From Hirsutella rhossiliensis (Eukaryota; Ascomycota; Sordariomycetes; Hypocreales; Ophiocordycipitaceae), in assembly GCF_020360975.1 (NCBI RefSeq), contig NW_025408669.1:5084001-5148000 (forward strand): a stretch of DNA of 64,000 bases. The letters are read 5' to 3'. Below are positions 1-11,790 of this stretch, in pieces. Under the pieces are notes generated by a model. The model saw only the letters and a list, made by a program, of their open reading frames with translations, did not search any database and had not been told where the DNA came from. Both the position numbers and the translations under genes were made by a program. How positions within the stretch are numbered: position 1 is the stretch's first letter; the number at the start of each line of letters is the position of its first letter.

Positions 1-580
1 ATCTATGCTATAAGGATAACTTCTAGGATTTCTATATTATAGGATTTTAAATCCTCGTAGATTTCTTTTACCTTATAAAGGTATTTCTCTAAATTAAAGC
101 CCGAGGGACTAAGATTAAAGAGCTGCGTAATAAGTAGATAATTCGACGAAAAGTTCGACGGATTATATAGCTTTTTAAGCTCATCCCACGCTTCTTTAGC
201 ATTTTTTAGATGCCGAATTTATATTAAGAGACTATCTTCGACTTAAAGGAATATTATAAATAAAGCCTCCGTAGTCTATATATAATTTACTAGCTCTAGA
301 GTAGTAATAAGCTTTTCTTTTATAAGGATAGCTTCTATCCTCGTTGTCTATAAGGTATAATTTAAATTTCCCTTAAGTCTAGTAAATTTATATTCTTTCT
401 ATCTACCTATTTTATATAAATTCGGTATTATTTCGTTCGTAGGGATTGAGAAGTCTAGACGGGAGTTTAAGAGCGTAGAAAGGTAAAAGAAGTTAGGGGG
501 AATTTCGAAAGGAATTTTAATTGAATATTTCGACGAGGAATTTTAAAGGTATAAGTAGTTAATTTCCCGGCTTAAAAGGA
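1..580 (-). pseudogene. copia element Z: gag fragment (cut by window edge)
   Basis: Read on the minus strand, roughly 215 down to 10 is open and gives a Ty1/copia Gag (UBN2-like) stretch that includes WDELKKLYNPSNFSSNYLL followed by an ITQLFNL-like helix. Gag forms the particle in which copia RNA is reverse transcribed. It lies just inside the LTR at 600-1167, as expected for the 5' end of a minus-strand element. The rest of gag and all of pol lie left of the window. CpA depletion and in-frame TAG show RIP. The strand and the family assignment are well supported; the start codon is not determined. Confidence 0.75.
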
Positions 581-599
581 GTAAGCCGGGCTTATAACC
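581..599 (-). promoter_or_regulatory. primer binding site of copia Z
   Basis: Immediately inside the LTR the minus strand reads GGTTATAAGCCCGGC. The core GTTATRAGCCC is complementary to GGGCTCATAAC, the anticodon stem-loop of initiator tRNA-Met. This suggests half-tRNA priming, known for Drosophila copia and yeast Ty5. The same core follows the 5' LTR of copia A, copia B and the TRIM at 42348. Confidence 0.6.
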
Positions 600-1167
600 T
601 CTAAAGGTATATAAGCAAAAGCGGAATTTTAGGAAATCAAGGAATAACATAAGACTACGTAACAGAGGGGAAGAAGGAGTATAAGGTAGGATTTTCAACG
701 GAATTTATTAGTAGTATATTAGTATATAAAAGAGGTGTTAAAGTTAATGATTCTCTATCTATCTACTAGCGGACATACTGTCTTATATAGATAATTATAG
801 CTAAACGGAAGAACCTTTCGGGACTAGATTTAGGCTGCTATATCGCCCTAAGACTAGGGAATTCCGTGATACCTCGAGTGAATCTAGAAGTGTCTTAGTT
901 CTACTAATATTCGTGTTTAAAGGAGGTTGGTCGTGCCGGTGTTCTTAAGAGGTCTTAGCTAGTATTCTAAGCTAGCTCTGTTCCTTCGATTCCCGATTAT
1001 ACGATAACTAGCAACCCGTTTAATGCATAATAACATGTAAAATAAAGAGCGATTCTTGCTCTATAGGATAAGATTTTATCTATAATTAGTATACTACTTA
1101 TTAGCTTATATAATCGGGAGAGTATATTATAGCTGCTTTATTTATAGTAGGAACACCGTTCCTTATA
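600..1167 (-). repeat. LTR of copia Z (568 bp)
   Basis: This is the reverse complement of the solo LTR at 45731-46298 and has exactly the same length. Its outer end (TATAAGGAACGG in element sense) abuts gypsy G1 at 1168, so Z inserted into the reverse-transcriptase region of G1. Its partner LTR lies outside the window, so the target duplication cannot be checked. Confidence 0.85.
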
Positions 1168-2735
1168 CTTTTTTTATACGTATTAAGTTATAGGCGCTTT
1201 TAAGGTTAAGAGCTATAAATTAATTTTTACTATATAATTAATCTTATAGTTTTAATATAAGTAGTAATAGTATTTAGTCTTTTATTATAATATCGTTTAA
1301 GCGTCTATAGTTAATAACTAGTTATAGCTTACTATTTTTCTTTAAAATAAATATAATTAGATAGCTTGCTTTTAATATTAATATTTATATATATCCCTTT
1401 TATAGATTCTTATTAAGGTAGTCGCGTAGTATTTATAGTTGCTTTTTATTTAAGTTATAAATTTTATAGAACGTTAGCGTTACTTAATCCTTAAGATAAA
1501 TTTTATAGTCTTATTAGCTATATTTAAGTAACCCTATCTTAAGTTCTTCTTTAAAAAGTTTATTATATTTCCGGTATTCCTAAGGGATATTCTTTATTCT
1601 ATCTAATAGGCTTTATTCTTTCTTTTAAAAGCTAGTTTCTCTTAACTTAAGCTCTTTATTAATTTATTTAAGGTCTTTCCTTAAAATAGTAATAACTCTT
1701 TAAATCTTTATATTATATCCTTTATTCTATTTATATTAAATACTAAGTTATATAGCTATACTAGTTAGTATATAGGTCTTATTAATTAACTTTATTATAT
1801 CCGCTAGTTTAGTTACTATTTTTATTTATATCTTTAAAGCTTATAATAATTTACTTAAATAGTTATCCCTTTTATTTTATTTAGTAGCTAAATTATTATA
1901 AAAATTTACTTTCTCTTAAATCTACTAGTCTTAAAAGCTTATATCCTTATTTTAATATAGTTAGCTAGTTTTTTAGTTAATTAATAGGTTGCTCTCTTAT
2001 AGCTATAAAAGTCTTAGTATAAGGTTATATTTTTTAATATTTATAATATTAAAGTTAACTTATTTATTATAGCCTTAGGTATTAATATTAAAGTAATTAA
2101 TCTCTATATTAATAATTCTATTATTATATTTAAAAGCCTCTCCTTTAATATTTATAAGTTTATATAGATCTATCTTATATCTTTATATAAGTTAGTAACG
2201 ATTAACGACTTTAAGTAAGATATAATTACTTATTACGCTATAGTTTAAAGGTATATATATATAATATCCTATGATTTAAATATCTAATACTATTTAGTTA
2301 TTATAGCTTACTATTATTATATATAAGGTCCTTAGATTTTATTATATTATACTAGTCTATAGCCTTTTTATAAATAGCGTACTTTATATTTTACTAAGTC
2401 CTTATTTATTTTATTTAGGTATTTTTCTTTAATTTATTATTAATATTATTTCTTTATATTTTCGTTATATAGTATTATATTAAGGCTTAAGAATCTAATT
2501 TCTTATAGCTAATTAAAGATTTCTTATTTCTTAACGCTATATCGTTTATATTATACTACTTTATAGTTAATTATATACTATACTTTATAATTCTATTTAT
2601 TTTTATACTAAAGGTTAAGTTTTCTTTTAATATCTTTTTATTTTTTATATAGTATTAATATATCGATTTTTCCTTAGTTAAATATAGCTTATAGCCTTTA
2701 TATATATTATTAATAATCTTTTAGTATACTATTAT
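1168..2735 (-). mobile_element. Ty3/gypsy G1, internal segment 1 (RT, protease, late gag side)
   Basis: This is a heavily RIPed reverse complement of the internal region of gypsy C. For example 1180-1250 matches the reverse complement of the RT start of C near 22140-22210, and 2690-2735 matches C near 20630-20690. It contains part of pol at the left and runs toward gag at the right. It is split from the rest of G1 by copia A; the last five bases, 2731-2735 (ATTAT), are the left target duplication of A. No frame is open. Confidence 0.8.
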
Positions 2736-3220
2736 TATCGCGAAGCGTAGCCTAATTTCGTAGTTCTTAGAGATATCCCTTAGTATAAGGGACTAAGGAA
2801 GCTAAAAACACCCGGTATAGAAGAAGGAAGAAGGAGCTAAAAAGAGGTATAGAAAGGAGGGTAGGGGCATAAAGGGAAGTAGAAGTAGCGATAGCTTCTT
2901 ATAGAGGTAGCGAGAGATAAGACGGATTTGCCGGCGACGGCTAGAAAGGAGGGGAAAACCTAGTAAAAAGCTTAGTAGTCGAAAGGACATTAGTAGCTTC
3001 TTTAAGCAGGATCTTCTTTATTAATCGAGATGCTAGAGGGGTATAAAGAGGGGCGTTAAATAGAGGAAAGAAGGACAATTAAGGCAATATAACAATCACT
3101 CCCCTACCTTTATTGCTGCTCCCGCGAGAGTTAAATCTCTCTGCCCTACCTATCTAACCCCTTACTTTTAATTTTACCTTCGTGTATTTTTATATACTTC
3201 TCGTATCTCTCTTCGCGAGA
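2736..3220 (+). repeat. 5' LTR of copia A (485 bp)
   Basis: Starts TATCGCGAAG (RIPed TGTCGCGAAG) and ends CTTCGCGAGA, directly before the primer binding site at 3221. It is 34 bp longer than the LTRs of copia B because it keeps a segment near 2805-2840 that is flanked by GCTAAAAA direct repeats. Confidence 0.9.
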
Positions 3221-3233
3221 GTTATAAGCCCGG
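3221..3233 (+). promoter_or_regulatory. primer binding site of copia A
   Basis: GTTATAAGCCCGG follows the LTR with no spacer. It matches the anticodon-loop region of initiator tRNA-Met (complement CCGGGCTYATAAC), implying half-tRNA priming. Confidence 0.6.
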
Positions 3234-3370
3234 GAGGAATAGTATTCCTATACCTTCCGGCTACTATAAAAGGCACCCTTCTTATATCCCTCGTAGCTCC
3301 CTTTTACCCCTCTTACTAGAAAAGCCGATTTTTAACTAACTTTTCTGCCCCCCCTTCTTCTTCCGTAACG

Positions 3371-6300
3371 ATAACGAAAATCGACTCCTCTACTATCCCT
3401 ACGGTCCGTAGGACGATTCTTATAGAGCCCTAAGATTAAGATAAGTAGGTAAAGGAGCTATAGGCTCGTATAGATAGAACTATCTATAATTTAGTCTTCT
3501 CTAATAAGCAGGACCCTCTTAAGCCCCCTCTTCGTCCTAGGGTAACGGACTTTATAGAGGGAGCTTCCCTCTTCTCTAAGCTAACCTCTATATAATAGAG
3601 AGCTTTTTCTGCTACCTTAGGCGACTACGAGAGTTACTAAAAGGAATACCTCTATGAAACGAAGCTATTAACGGCTGCTCGTACGGCGATAACGGAATCC
3701 GTTAGTGCCGTAAAGCTAATCTCTCTTTAAGAGGAAGAGACTCCTAGGCAGTAGCTTTTAAAGCTCGAGACCTTAATAGCTCCCTCGAGAGGTTATATAA
3801 CTAACCGTATTAGGAAGACCTATACGGCCTACCTAGGAGCTTTTTCACTAGGAACCTACTAGCTTCTTCGTAGCTAGCTAAGTAGGAAGAAATCCTCGAG
3901 GAAGCTAACTAATACTTCCTTATAGAAGCTCTTTCCGGCTAGTAGCTATAGGATATATCTCTGCTAATAAAGCCTATTAGTAACGGTTACTTAACTATCT
4001 TTCGAGAAGCTAGCCGGGAACTAGACGAAGAGGCTACTAGAGTATAATAGCAAGCATTCTTATTCCTTCGTAGCTAGCACTCGACCTAAACGGCTCGACC
4101 TATAGCTGCTGCAGCCCCTATTGCTGCGGCCCCCGCTGCTACTGTTGCGGCTGTTGCTCCTTTAGCTCCTCCTCCCTCGAGAGCATTAATACTATCTTTA
4201 ACGGCTGCCGTAGGCCCGGCCCCGGCTCCGCCTCTTACTCCGGGCCCGGCCCCGGTCCCGTTAGTTAGACCGGCCCGACTAGTCCCCTAATAGACCTTTT
4301 AGTCCGTTAGTCGAAAAATCAGGGAACTAGTCGAAATCGAACCTCGTTAAAATTAGTAATAAGGGGTAAAAAGGGGGGGTTTCTAAGCAGACCTTCCGGA
4401 CTAGGACGAGGATTCCTCGAAGAAATAAATAAGTAGGAATCGACCTACCTACTAAGCATATAAAAAGCCCTATCGGCTAGAAGACTGCTAGTAGGTCTTC
4501 GAGGAAAATAGATAAAGGAATTAACCCTTTAAAGAGGCTACGAGAAATAGTATAATAGTCTCTTAAGGAGGACCCCTCGTTATAGAAGAAGATAAACGAG
4601 ATTCGGGTTGCTAAGAAATAGCAACTAACGCCGCTGCCCTTATTTAAGCCTTAAATTCGAGGAATAATCGTTAGTATAGTAAATCCGGCCTTTGTCTTCC
4701 CTACGGATTAGTAAGACCACCTTTTAGGACCCTCCGACTATCCCCTACGAAAATTAGCTATCCTCGACTCTAGTGCTTTCCTCGATATCTATAATATACT
4801 CTTACGATTCCGGTCCTTTAAGAAGGCACGGAGGGAATACCTTATTACCGGGGAATTAACCGTATAGATAGAGGGATATAGAAGGGTGAATTTTACGATA
4901 AAATTACCTAACGGGTCTTTACGAATTCTTCGACGAAAAAGGGTAGCTTTTTGCCCTCGATTTTTAACGAGCCTAATTTCCTTCCGCCTTCTTTAAGAGG
5001 AAGGAATCTTTTAGGATACGACGTCTAAGCCTACGAGGCTAGTCTAAAAGAATTAGACTATCGGGCTTATTAAGGAAAGATTCGGTTAATTTATTCTCGA
5101 ATTCCGACCTATCCTTAGGAAGGAATCTCTTAGGAAATTAGCTTTCCCTACTAGGAGGAATAGGTCTACTATAAAAGACCCTCTTCCGGTAGCCTAAGGA
5201 GATAGTCTTCTTTAGCACGCACGACTCGGTTACCCGGGCCCCCTAGCTTTATATAAGCTAGGCTAATAATAGGGCGTATAAATAAGGGGCCTAAAGACCG
5301 TCGAATACGAATACTACGACTAAGGGAAGACTAGGAAACGAATTTCTAAACGGACCCTAATACGGCCGGACTAGCTATATAAGGAAATTTAGGTCGACTA
5401 AACCGACGTCTCTAGGGATTAGGAAAGCTTTATTAGGGTAATGTTTTTTATAGACGCCTTTTTAGGGATAGTTTTCCTATATTTCTTACGGACCTACCTA
5501 AGTAAGTATAACTAGTCTACCTTCTAGGACTTCGTTAACTAAATAAAATCCTACTTTAGCTACGAGGTAAAGAAGATACGGTCTAACGGAGAGCTATTTA
5601 TAAAGGATATCTTAAATTAGCTTCGAAAAAGGGGCATTTTACCCCTCCTATTAGCACCGAATACCTAGGCCTAGAACGGAGGGGCAGAAAGATTAGGGGG
5701 TGCTATAATAGAAAGGGCCCGTACGATAAGACTTACTATAAGGCTTCCCTACGACCTTTAGAGGGAAGTCGTTAAAACCGCTTATTACCTTCGGAACCGG
5801 ACCCTAAGGACCTAAGGAATAGACTAGAAATCCCTCCTCGAGCTCTTTACGAAGAAGAGGGCCTCGCTAGCTTACCTTCGTGCCTATAGCTATAAGGCAT
5901 ACGTAATAACTGCCGATATATAGCTAAAAAGGAAGAAGAAAAGAAAGCTTAATCTTAGAGCCTTTATTAGTTACCTCGTTAGTTATAATTCTATAAATAT
6001 CTTTTAGATCTGGATTCCTCTTTTATAGAAGGTTATTTCGACTAGGGATATAATTTTCGACGAATCTAGCTTCTTCGACGGAAAGAGGGATTAATAGCCC
6101 CTCTTACTCTCTTAACGTTAGCTAATTTAGAAGATCTAAATTCCCCCTTCCTAACAGTCTTAAGAAGAGGCCCTAGACGAGGAAATAAAAGAAGAAACCG
6201 ACGTCGAAGTAGTCAAAGATAACGCCGACTTCGAAGAAGAAGAGGAAGCTACTAGATTAGATAATCTAGACGAAGAAGGAGACTATAGGAAAGCGGTAGA

Positions 6301-8335
6301 GCTAGAATACGCCTGCCTCCCTACGCCTCCTCTTATAGAATAAGAAGAGGATCTAAAAGTAGCTTTCTTTATTAGTCTTTCCGTCTCGACCCCTAAGGGG
6401 GTAGGAAAGGCACCTCTCTTAAAGGATTACCCGGCTGCCTTTTTATCCCTACTTCGAGAAGTAAAGGAAGGTATAGGGCCCGATACGGATACTAAAGAAG
6501 ACTAACCTCTCCCCTATTTCGATCGTTTTTCCGACTTCTATCTAACGCTAATAGAAGACGGTTCCTACGGAGCGTTTATAGTAGGCCGGCTATTTAAGCT
6601 AATATTAGCAAGGAAGGTATATAAAAGAGACCTCCCGGACCTACTAGTAAACTAGAAGCAGCTAGAAAAACACCCCTTTAAAGACTAGTTTTTCTAGGCC
6701 TAGAAAGACTACCTAGCCTTATACGAAGAGATAGGGTCTTTCGAAGAAGTCCGTAAGGAAAAGGCAAAAGGAAAATAGGTCCTTAGCTATAAGTAGGTCT
6801 TTATCTATAAGACTAATAAACATAGCTTCCTTTAAAAGTATAAAGCCTAGCTAGTTATCTATAGGAACTAGTAGGAAAAAGGGGATCTTCCTACTAAGGT
6901 AACTACCCTAGTAAGGATATCTTTTCGGACCCTTATAGCTATAGTAGTAGAATTCGACCTCGAACTTAATTAGATATATATAGTTAACGCCTTTATTAAC
7001 TACCTACTCCAGGAAGAAGAAGTTATCTATATACGCCTTCTACTAGGCTTCTAATAGCTAGGAAAGGTTCTATGGCTTAGGAAAGCTTTATATAGACTAC
7101 GAAGATTACCCCTTCTTTAGCAATAGTATTTAATAGGTTCCCTTAAAGCCCTAGGCTTTACGAAAGTCCCTTAGAAACCGTATATAATATAGAAAGGTAA
7201 AATCACAGTCTTCTTCTACGTCGACGATATTATCTAGGCCTACCTAAAAGAGGAAGAGGCTGCTACTAGGGAGGCTATACGAGGCCTATAATAAAGGTAT
7301 AAGATAACTAAGCTAAGGGAGCTAAAGTAGTTCCTAGGGATACGAATCCTTTAAAATAGGTCCTAACGGACTATCTAGCTTACCTAAGACGCCTATATCG
7401 ATAAGGTCGCTTATAAATTCCTCCTTAATTCCCTCGATAAGAAGCTTCCCTTTACGCTTATATTAGATAAAGAGCTTTTACTTAATCCGTTCTTTTAAGC
7501 TAGGGAGCAAGAGAAATACTAATATTAATAGAAGGTAGGCTCCCTGCTTTTTTTAGCTATTTCTACTAGACCGGATATTACTTTTACGGTCTCCTAGCTA
7601 GCTAAGTATAACTAGATTCCTAGCCCTAAGCATTAAGAAGTAGTAGATAGAGCTATCCTTTATCTCTATTTAACGAGATTATATAGTCTATGCCTAAGAG
7701 GGTAGGAAAGGAAGAAATTAGCTACCGAAATCTTCCTTTATTCGAGCGATTCGTCCTTTATAGATAATTCCTTAGATAGAAAGAGCTTATAAGGGTATAT
7801 TATATCCCTTTTTAGAGGAACTATTACTTAGAGAGCTTTAAAGTAGGCTACCGTTATAACTTCTAGTATAGAGGCAGAGCTACTAGCTCTTTTAGAAGCA
7901 TTAAAAGAAGCGATTTTCCTTAGCTAGCTACTAATATTATTACGACTATAAATTCTATCCCCGTTAGCTATAGAATACGATAATATATAGACTATATAGA
8001 TTCTTATAAAGGAAAATAGTAAGCTATCGACCTAGCTACGGTATATCGATATTTACTAGTATTAGTTACGCTAAGAGGTCTAAAGGGGACTTATTTCCGT
8101 CCGTTAGGTTCTAACGGCATTAATAAAAGCCGACGGTCTTACGAAGCCCTTACTAAAGTAGAAGCTAGCTATGTTTTTATAGTAAATAGGGCTAGAAGAC
8201 GTTCGAGAGAAGCTATCCTTAGAGGCCCGCCTTAAGAGTCTACGAGAGGAGCTAATAGCCTATACGAGAAGGTAACGTCTATAGCTAAAGAAAAGGAAGA
8301 GGTTTTTCCCTTTAAAGGGCCCCTTATTTAATTAG
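3371..8335 (+). pseudogene. copia A gag-pol polyprotein remnant
   Basis: One gag-pol frame can be followed with RIP stops and several frameshifts. The start would be ATA at 3371 (ATG before RIP). Gag is about 3371-4000 and is followed by an Ala/Pro-rich linker near 4100-4260. A protease-like motif LDSSAFLDI lies near 4760. An integrase segment covers about 5300-5900, including an NGGAERLGGAI-like string near 5675. The RT motif FFYVDDII is near 7211 and RNase H is about 7730-8060. A one-base deletion near 3848 relative to copia B shifts the frame within gag. Products would have acted in cytoplasmic particles and in chromosomal integration. It cannot be translated now. Confidence 0.8.
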
Positions 8336-8552
8336 GTTTTTCCCTTCTAAGAAGGCCCCTTTTCTTATAGGACTTTCCCCTCTTTAGGCCCCTTTTCCTT
8401 AAGTAGGTCTAAAAGAGCCTAGGGACCCGAAAGGGCCCTTGCTTTCCTCGAGTAAAGGGAGAAGTATAGAGCTAAGAACCTCCTTTATATGCTTACTAGC
8501 CTAAAGCTATATTAGCTATGCCCTTAAAGGGTAGGCTATAGCTAAGGGGGTG

Positions 8553-9037
8553 TATCGCGAAGCGTAGCTTAATTTCGTAGTTCTTAGAGATATCCCTTAG
8601 TACGAGGGACTAAGGAAGCTAAAAACACCTAGTATAGAAGAAGGAAGAAGGAGCTAAAAAGAGGTATAGAAAGGAGGGTAGGGGTATAAGGGGAAGTAAA
8701 AGTAGCGATAGCTTCCTATAGAGGTAGCGAGAGATAAGACGGATATACCGGTAACGGCTAGAAAGGAGGGGAAAAACTAGTAAAAAGCTCGGTAGTCGAA
8801 AGGATATTAGTAGCTTCTTTAAGTAGGATCTTCTTTATTAATTGAGATACTAAATAGGTATAAAGAGGGGCGTTAGATAAAGGAAAGAAGGATAATTAAG
8901 GCAATATAATAATTACTCCCCTACCTTTATTACTACTCCCGCGAGAATTAAATCTCTCTGCCTTACTTATCCGACCCCTTATTTCTAATTTTACCTTTAT
9001 ATATTTTTATATACTTCTTATATCTTTCTTCGCGAGA
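8553..9037 (+). repeat. 3' LTR of copia A (485 bp)
   Basis: Preceded by the purine-rich tract CTAAGGGGGTG at 8542-8552, which would prime plus-strand synthesis. Ends in CGCGAGA before target duplication ATTAT at 9038-9042. Same length as the 5' copy. Confidence 0.9.
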
Positions 9038-9042
9038 ATTAT
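9038..9042. repeat. right target-site duplication of copia A
   Basis: ATTAT, identical to 2731-2735. After removing A and one copy, the G1 sequence runs continuously and matches gypsy C around 20620-20640 in reverse complement. Confidence 0.85.
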
Positions 9043-11199
9043 ATCGTTTATACTATACTTAAGCTTTTTATATTTATAAACTTTATAGTTTAAGTATATA
9101 TATATTTATTATAATCTTCTTTATTATATTTAATTTATTATATAAGTTTTTTAAAGATTAATAGTTTAGATACCTTAAAGTAAGTAATACTATACTATTC
9201 TTTTATTTTAGTATATTTATAGATTTTATATATCTTTAAACGATATCTTATTAATAAACTATAATTATCTTAGTATTTAAGTAGTATACTATAATTAAGT
9301 TCTAGTAATATAACTTAGTCGTTTAAGTAGCGTTAATCGATTTTCTAGTAGTTTAGTTTTATACTTAAGTAGGGTTTTAAAAGTACTTATCCCTTAAACC
9401 TAACCTAGAAGGCGTTATATTATACCTTTTTCTAAAAGTATATTATATAATCTAAGTAGATATATAATATCTATAGAATATATTTATAGTACTTATAAGT
9501 AAGTAGTATTTATAGATTATCTTTAAATTCTCCTTATAGTTACTATTTTTATTATATAGCTATAAAGGTATTAACTATAGTAATAGCTATAATATAGTCT
9601 TCTTTATATAGTACTAGTTAATATTAAATTAATATAGCTTATTAGTTTTCTATAAGAATTTAAGGTATTTATTAAGTTTTAATTTTAAGTATTTCTTTAA
9701 ATTCTTTAAAGTATAAAGCGTATTTTTTAATTATAGTATTTTCCCTTAATAGTAAGGGTAGTAATATAAGTTCGTTCTTATCTTTTATTTCTTTAAGTAT
9801 TTCTTATTCTTTAAAGCTTATATTATTAGTACTTTATTATTCTTCTTTAAGTTATTATCTAAGTTTTATAAGTATAAGGGCTATATTTATATCTTCTTTA
9901 TTATATTATTTATAAACTACTTATTATTATTATCGATTTTTATTTTATATATCTTCCTAAAATTATTTACTATTCTTCTTAATTTAGTCTTAAAAGACTC
10001 CTTTAAAATAAGGGTATTTTTATTCTATAAATTTAAATTATTTCTATATTTTAGGATCCCTTTATTATATTATTATAAGGGTTTTCTTTAGTAGCTTTAA
10101 GAACTATCTAGTACTATTTTTATTGCTTAGGTATACTATATATTTATCGTTATAGTATATAGTCTAATAAAGGAGTTTATACTTTAGTTCTTATTTATTA
10201 ATAGCGTTTAGGTATTTCTTACCTTTTAAGGCTAGTACTTAATAGGTCTTCTTCTCTTTATAAGGTTATTTATATTCTTTAAAGTAGTATTTAAGTTTCT
10301 TATAGTTAAAATACTTTCCTTTATTTTTCTATATTATATCTAGATCTATCTTACCTAGGTTAGTTATATAGGTATAGGTAATAAGAGTTTTACGCTTTTT
10401 TTTATAGTTAGCGCGTTAGTTAAAGTTATTCTTATAAGAAGGGTTTTAGTTTCCTCTTTCTTATTTCTTTTCTTAGCGTTATATATACTATCTATTATTA
10501 ATTAATACTACTATAGTAATATAGTCTAAGAAGTTATTACGTTAATTTTCCTTATAGAGCTTATCCTTAACTTCTTTTTTTAGCCTATTATAAAATTATA
10601 ATATAAGAGGTTTATTATCTTAATTAAGCTTTAAAGTAACTTAATAGAACTTTATAGTATAATTTAATACTAAGATCCTTTATTAAAGTTCTTAAAGTTT
10701 CTATTTAGCTTTTTATTTTTTATTAGTTATTTTAAATACCTTTATAATAGCTTCTTTAAATCCTTAGAAACTAATAAAGACTTTATATATCTTATTATCT
10801 TATTACGCTAGTTAGTTATTAAGAAATTCCTTTATAATAGGTTTAAACTAAGCGAGTATTATTCTAGATAAATAATTTTCTATATAAAGTACCTTTTTAA
10901 CTAGGTCTAGGAGTTTAATAAGGTAAAACTAGTAATAGGCATTAAGTTTAGTAAGAAAGTCTTAAAGTATATTATAAGTACTATTAAATAGTCCTAGCTA
11001 TTTTAGTTTAACTACTTCTTTAAGGTCCTTAACTTATCTATTACTTTTTTTATTCTAAAGTAATTATACTTTATATTAAAGGGTAATAATCTTATATACT
11101 ATATCTTAAGGCGATATAATAGCTTTAAAGTTAGTTAATCTAGCTTATTATATAAGTATATTAATAGTTACGATATTACTTAAAGTAACGCGGTATTAT
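9043..11199 (-). mobile_element. Ty3/gypsy G1, internal segment 2 (gag region)
   Basis: Reverse complement of the gag half of gypsy C (about 18480-20630) and of G3. Very AT-rich, with stops in all frames. The right end, 11195-11199 ATTAT, is the left target duplication of copia B. The corresponding un-RIPed G3 site reads ATTGC, so RIP changed both copies of the duplication alike. Confidence 0.8.
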
Positions 11200-11650
11200 T
11201 ATCGCGAAGCGTGGCCTAATTTCGTAGTTCTCGGAGATATCCCTTAGTACGAGGGACTAAGGGAGCTAAAAAGAGGTGTAGAAAGGAGGGTAGGGGCATA
11301 AGGGGAAGCAGAAGTAGCGATGGCTTCCTATAGAGGTAGCGAAAGATAAGACGGATATGCCGGCAACGGCTAGAAATAAGGGGAAAAAACCGGTAAAAAG
11401 CTCGGTAGTCGAAAGGATATTAGTAGCTTCTTTAAGCAGGATCTTCTTTATTAATCGAGATACTAGACGGGTATAAAGAGGGGCGTTAGATAGAGGAAAG
11501 AAGGATAATTAAGGCAATATAATAATTACTCCCCTACCGTAATTACTACTCCCGTAAGAATTAAATCTCTCTGCCCTGCCTATCCGACCCCTTACTTTTA
11601 ATTTTACCTTCGTATATTTTTATATACTTCTCGTATCTTTCTTCGCGAGA
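11200..11650 (+). repeat. 5' LTR of copia B (451 bp)
   Basis: Begins TATCGCGAAG and ends CTTCGCGAGA. It lacks the 34-bp segment found in both LTRs of A. The primer binding site GTTATAAGCCCGG follows at 11651-11663. Confidence 0.9.
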
Positions 11651-11790
11651 GTTATAAGCCCGGGAGGAATAGTATTCCTATACCTTCCGGCTACTATAAA
11701 AGGCACCTTTCTTATATCCCTCGTAGCTTCCTTTTACCCCTCTTACTAGAAAAGCCGATTTTTAACCGACTTTCTACCTTTCCTATAATA

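Larger units (their letters stand above)
2736..9037 (+). mobile_element. copia element A, complete but RIPed
   Basis: A 6302-bp Ty1/copia element bounded by two 485-bp LTRs and flanked by the duplication ATTAT at 2731-2735 and 9038-9042. Removing it restores G1 as aligned to C and G3. Its termini, TRTCGCGAAG and CTTCGCGAGA, form a short inverted repeat. Domain order is gag, protease, integrase, RT, RNase H, the copia order. It is the same family as copia B but more heavily mutated. Confidence 0.9.

Noticed and set aside
2802..2990. 62-codon minus-strand ORF
   Set aside because: Antisense within the 5' LTR of copia A; the equivalent position in the B LTR gives a different incidental frame.
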